Shown here: positions 7,569 through 10,026 of the stretch, one piece after another
Layout: the number at the start of each line of letters is the position of its first letter
Numbering within the stretch: position 1 is the first letter of the stretch
Origin: Euryarchaeota archaeon UBA561
GTDB lineage: Archaea; Thermoplasmatota; Poseidoniia; Poseidoniales; Poseidoniaceae
Assembly: GCA_002502295.1 (NCBI GenBank)
Contig: DANX01000116.1
Location: 1-10,026, forward strand
Length of the DNA stretch: 10,026 nt
Reading direction: 5' to 3'
Program-made: the position numbers and the translations under genes
The notes under the pieces: model-generated
Told to the model about the DNA's origin: nothing
The model's input: only the letters and a program-made list of their open reading frames with translations
The model's database searches: none

Positions 7569-8216
7569 TGTTCTTTGAATTTTGAACACCGAGGTTAATG
7601 GCGACAAACCCCCCGGTTCCTTTTCATCATCAAGCTCACGGGTTTCAAGGCATTCAACGGTGAATCCTTCGGAGAACAGGTCCAGTACATGCTCATCCTG
7701 CAAAGAAAATGGTGGGCCTTGTCTTTCCTCATGAGGATAAGAAAAGGTGATCAGTAAACCCACGGCTCCCGGCTTGGTTTGCTGCTGGAGTTGACGCACA
7801 TACGCTTCCCGAGATTCATGGGGCAGGGCAACCATCGCTGCTCTGTCGTACCATGCATCGGCTTGAACAGTGTTCGGTTTGAGGTCAAAAACGTCTCCTT
7901 GTAACAGGGTGAACGGCGGGTGAACGTGTTTCGTGTGTTGCTCGAGCACCGCACGTTTGGCTTCCATGCCTTGATCTTGGAAGAAGGTCTCAACCGCCTG
8001 CTCCACCATCTCGAGGCCGACGATGGTATGGCCTTGTTCAGCCAACCACACCATGTCGAGTGATTTTCCACACAGCGGCACCAAGACTTCACCGTGGGCT
8101 TCTGCGCCGATGCTCGGCCAGTGCTTCACAAGCAAGTCGTTGTACTCTGCCCGGTGCCACCCGGTCTGCTCCGACTTCCACCGATTGTGCCAGAATTCCA
8201 TGGTGTAATCACTCAC
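7566..8216 (-). CDS. tpm: Thiopurine S-methyltransferase family protein (SAM-dependent methyltransferase)
   Basis: A 216-residue protein that matches the bacterial-type TPMT family over its full length (usual size near 218). Diagnostic motifs are FWHNRW (8-13), QTGWH (17-21), the SAM-binding block VLVPLCGKSLDMVWLAEQGH (44-63), acidic E69 after the second strand, YDRAAMVALP (123-132) and GPPFSL (167-172). The family moves a methyl group from S-adenosylmethionine to sulfur, and bacterial members also methylate selenium and tellurium compounds, giving volatile products. It would act in the cytoplasm. The start taken is GTG at 8214-8216, which overlaps the TGA of the upstream GT2 gene as GTGA and fits translational coupling; ATG at 8199-8201 (MEFWH) is a good alternative. 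The family is unusual for archaea, so transfer from a bacterium is possible. Substrate is unknown; detoxification is the likely role, and a link to glycosylation is not evident. Confidence 0.88.
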   Translation of the reverse strand: MSDYTMEFWHNRWKSEQTGWHRAEYNDLLVKHWPSIGAEAHGEVLVPLCGKSLDMVWLAEQGHTIVGLEMVEQAVETFFQDQGMEAKRAVLEQHTKHVHPPFTLLQGDVFDLKPNTVQADAWYDRAAMVALPHESREAYVRQLQQQTKPGAVGLLITFSYPHEERQGPPFSLQDEHVLDLFSEGFTVECLETRELDDEKEPGGLSPLTSVFKIQRT

Positions 8217-8986
8217 GCTTGTTCGGGCAAGTCATTGTTATCGGAGTCCGGGTTTGTGTCCAATCCACCCCACGGTGTTTTGGTGCTGTGAAGACCAAAG
8301 CGTCGGAGGAAGAGGAATTTCAGATTCTTCCAACCATCGCCCCATGTGTGAATCTCAGCATCACCAACGCGAGGGCGGTAGGGGACGGAGATTTCGATGG
8401 CTTTTTTCTTGCCTAGGTGGCGACGTGCGAGGATTTTGACTTCCTCACTGAGCGGCATACCGTCGTTGGTGGGTCGCATTTTTTCGTTTTCAAAGATTGA
8501 CTTGCGGAACACCCACATGCCGGTCTGCGAGTCTTTGATGCCGTACCAGAACAGCATTCTGGCGGTGAACGAGAGCACCCAGTTTCCAAAGCCATGAAGG
8601 CCTGACATCGACCCGTCTTCGGCCAATGAAAGTCGGTCGCAGGTGATGAAATCGAGGTCATCATCAATCAACCGCTTGACCAATTCGGGAACCAATTCTG
8701 CAGGATAGGTGCAGTCAGCGTCCATGGTGACGATGATGTCGTTCTTCGCGACATCGAACCCTGTTCTGTAAGCTCGTCCGTATCCCTTGCGAGGTTCAAG
8801 GTGGACACGAATGTCCTTTTCGAGGGCGATTTCACGGGTGCGGTCGGTCGAATTGCCGTCCACGATCATGATTTCCAGATCTTTGCACCATCCTCGAGGA
8901 ATCGCATCGATGGTTGGGCCGAGAGCTTCTTCTTCATTACGCGTCGGCAGAATCACCGTGACGGACACGGGTAAGACATCGCCCAT
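8213..8986 (-). CDS. GT2 glycosyltransferase, dolichyl-phosphate mannose/glucose synthase-like
   Basis: A 257-residue GT-A fold enzyme. The N-terminal strand VTVILPTRNEEEA (9-21) opens the nucleotide-binding domain. VDGNSTDRT (42-50), RKGYGRAYRTG (66-76) and the metal-binding DAD (89-91), followed by CTYP, are typical of DPM1/polyprenyl-phosphate glycosyltransferases. DSQTGMWVFR (152-161) matches the conserved acceptor-side segment. No C-terminal membrane helices are present, as in the soluble DPM1-like type. The expected reaction is transfer of a hexose from a nucleotide sugar to a dolichyl (polyprenyl) phosphate on the cytoplasmic face, to feed N-glycosylation or lipid glycosylation; the exact sugar cannot be read. 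ATG at 8984-8986 is the start used. The gene leads a probable operon with the methyltransferase (4-nt overlap) and is divergent from a GT4 gene. Confidence 0.87.
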   Translation of the reverse strand: MGDVLPVSVTVILPTRNEEEALGPTIDAIPRGWCKDLEIMIVDGNSTDRTREIALEKDIRVHLEPRKGYGRAYRTGFDVAKNDIIVTMDADCTYPAELVPELVKRLIDDDLDFITCDRLSLAEDGSMSGLHGFGNWVLSFTARMLFWYGIKDSQTGMWVFRKSIFENEKMRPTNDGMPLSEEVKILARRHLGKKKAIEISVPYRPRVGDAEIHTWGDGWKNLKFLFLRRFGLHSTKTPWGGLDTNPDSDNNDLPEQA

Positions 8987-9091
8987 GACCTGCCGAGCCG
9001 AGGATTGAACTTCAAAGGTTTGGCTGGAAGCGTGCGATTTACCAAACGAGGTTCAATGACATTCAAATGCAGGTCCTGCGTGGTGCTTTCA
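8987..9091. promoter_or_regulatory. Divergent promoter region between GT2 operon and GT4 gene
   Basis: This 105-nt gap separates divergent glycosyltransferase starts. For the plus gene, ATTCAAATG (9061-9069) is at -31 to -23 from ATG 9092. For the minus gene, CTTTGAAGT (9009-9017 on the minus strand) is at -31 to -23 from ATG 8986. Both are weak TATA-like elements at leaderless spacing. A second minus-strand AT element, GGTAAAT (9037-9043), lies further up and would leave a leader of about 25-30 nt. No clear Shine-Dalgarno site is seen. Confidence 0.35.
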
Positions 9092-10026
9092 ATGCACATC
9101 GCCATGGTCTCGGGCGAATATCCTCCTCGTTGGGGTGGAATTGGTTCCGTCGTCTACCATTTAGCAGGCCATCTCGCTCAGCGTGGGCACGACGTGACCA
9201 TCATCACACGCACCCATAAACAACCAACGCCACAACAACCGGGTGTCAGTGTATTGCAGGTGCCATGGCTCAAGGCCCCCATGGCGTTCACCCGCTCCTA
9301 TGGCAAGCACGCCCTGACGGAACTTCGCCGGCTGCACAAGGTCAAATCGATCGATGTTGTTCACACCCTCCTTCCCCTTGTCAGCTGGACTGCAAAGGAA
9401 TACCTCTGGGTAGAGGAGAACATCGCACCGGTGGTTTCTGCCCTCAACGGGAGTTGGATTGGTGAGCGTGAAGGCATGAAGCTTGCCGCTCAGCACAAGG
9501 AAGCAGCGACGTGGAAAAACCCCAACGACCTCGCCATTTTACTCACCGGCGGGTACTACGCCAAATACGAACAAGCCGGTGTTGCGCACTCCAGTGTTTC
9601 CGTTGCCATCTCTCAGTCCACGCGAAAAGAGTTTGAAACGTGGTACAGCCCACCAAGCGATTGGCAGTGCGAAACCGTCCTTTACGGGGTTGACCACAAG
9701 GTGTTCAGACCGATGAACCACGACCACGAAGAGGAACAGCTGGCGTACGAGGCCCTTCGAAAATCCTACGACGCTGCCGACGAGGCTGCCTTGCACGGAC
9801 GTCCCGAAACCACGACGCCTCTTTTGCTGGCAGTCGGTCGCCTCGTGGCTCGAAAAGGGCATCGCACCCTTTTGCGTTCCATGCCGTCCGTTCTCAAACA
9901 ACATCCCGGCGCCCGCCTCGTCATTATCGGCCGAGGCCACATGCGCAAGACGTTGATGCGGCAGGCCAAGCGGTTGGGCATTTCCCATGCCGTTCATATT
10001 CAACCCGGGATGAGTTTTGAGCAACT
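9092..10026 (+). CDS. GT4-family (GT-B) glycosyltransferase, 3'-truncated
   Basis: The first 311 residues of a GT-B enzyme, cut by the right edge. The N-terminus, MHIAMVSGEYPPRWGGIGSV, carries the glycine-rich acceptor-side loop (GEYPPRWGGIG, 8-18) typical of GT4 retaining glycosyltransferases. A second Rossmann domain begins near 244 with LLLAVGRLVARKG, whose G249-R250 and R254-K255 match the donor-phosphate-binding region; a VIIGRG strand-turn follows. The expected E-x7-E catalytic motif would fall beyond the window. ATG at 9092-9094 is chosen because it begins at the conserved first strand. An in-frame ATG at 9056-9058 would add twelve residues with no family resemblance. The gene is divergent from a GT2 enzyme, so the two may serve one glycan or glycolipid pathway. 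Donor and acceptor sugars are unknown. Its codon use looks like that of its neighbours by eye. Confidence 0.87.
   Translation, partial: MHIAMVSGEYPPRWGGIGSVVYHLAGHLAQRGHDVTIITRTHKQPTPQQPGVSVLQVPWLKAPMAFTRSYGKHALTELRRLHKVKSIDVVHTLLPLVSWTAKEYLWVEENIAPVVSALNGSWIGEREGMKLAAQHKEAATWKNPNDLAILLTGGYYAKYEQAGVAHSSVSVAISQSTRKEFETWYSPPSDWQCETVLYGVDHKVFRPMNHDHEEEQLAYEALRKSYDAADEAALHGRPETTTPLLLAVGRLVARKGHRTLLRSMPSVLKQHPGARLVIIGRGHMRKTLMRQAKRLGISHAVHIQPGMSFEQ

Noticed and set aside
8060..8416. 118-codon plus-strand open frame across the methyltransferase/GT2 junction
   Set aside because: It is antisense to two strongly supported genes and its translation has no recognisable features.
9056..9091. Upstream ATG at 9056 as start of the GT4 gene
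   Set aside because: It adds twelve residues without family similarity; the conserved first strand begins at the ATG at 9092, which also has the better promoter spacing.

Overview
The window looks like a chromosomal segment from a free-living archaeon, most likely a marine planktonic euryarchaeote of the Marine Group II (Poseidoniales) type. This assignment is an inference. It rests on two stand-alone Lrp/AsnC ligand-binding (RAM) proteins, a winged-helix/STAND ATPase, a very large sequon-rich surface protein with a C-terminal anchor and a short acidic tail, a dolichol-phosphate-type GT2 enzyme, little Shine-Dalgarno signal, and AT-rich elements at about -31 to -23 from several starts, as expected of leaderless archaeal transcripts. 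One gene, a thiopurine S-methyltransferase, belongs to a family better known from bacteria and eukaryotes. I see no mobile element, CRISPR array, rRNA or tRNA, and coding density is high.

Layout. (1) 1-2153 (+): wHTH-STAND ATPase with a helical, TPR-like C-terminus, cut at its 5' end by the window edge. (2) 2156-2627 (-): two tandem 77-residue RAM-domain proteins 4 nt apart, convergent with gene 1 (2 nt between stops). (3) 2628-2727: divergent promoter region. (4) 2728-7521 (+): a 1597-residue secreted, membrane-anchored protein with signal peptide, parallel beta-helix, a linking beta domain, about seven Ig/PKD-like repeats, one TM helix and a cytoplasmic tail. (5) 7522-7565: short convergent gap with an 8-bp inverted repeat that starts at both stop codons and a T-run. 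(6) 7566-8986 (-): thiopurine methyltransferase and a GT2 glycosyltransferase, overlapping by 4 nt and probably one operon. (7) 8987-9091: second divergent promoter region. (8) 9092 to the right edge (+): GT4 glycosyltransferase, cut at its 3' end.

The two divergent glycosyltransferases suggest a sugar-transfer locus, and the neighbouring surface protein has about 28 N-glycosylation sequons, so surface glycosylation is a reasonable but unproven link. The STAND ATPase and RAM proteins look regulatory. No complete, clearly undescribed multi-gene system is evident. The most notable items are the multidomain surface protein, the paired stand-alone RAM proteins and the possibly transferred methyltransferase.
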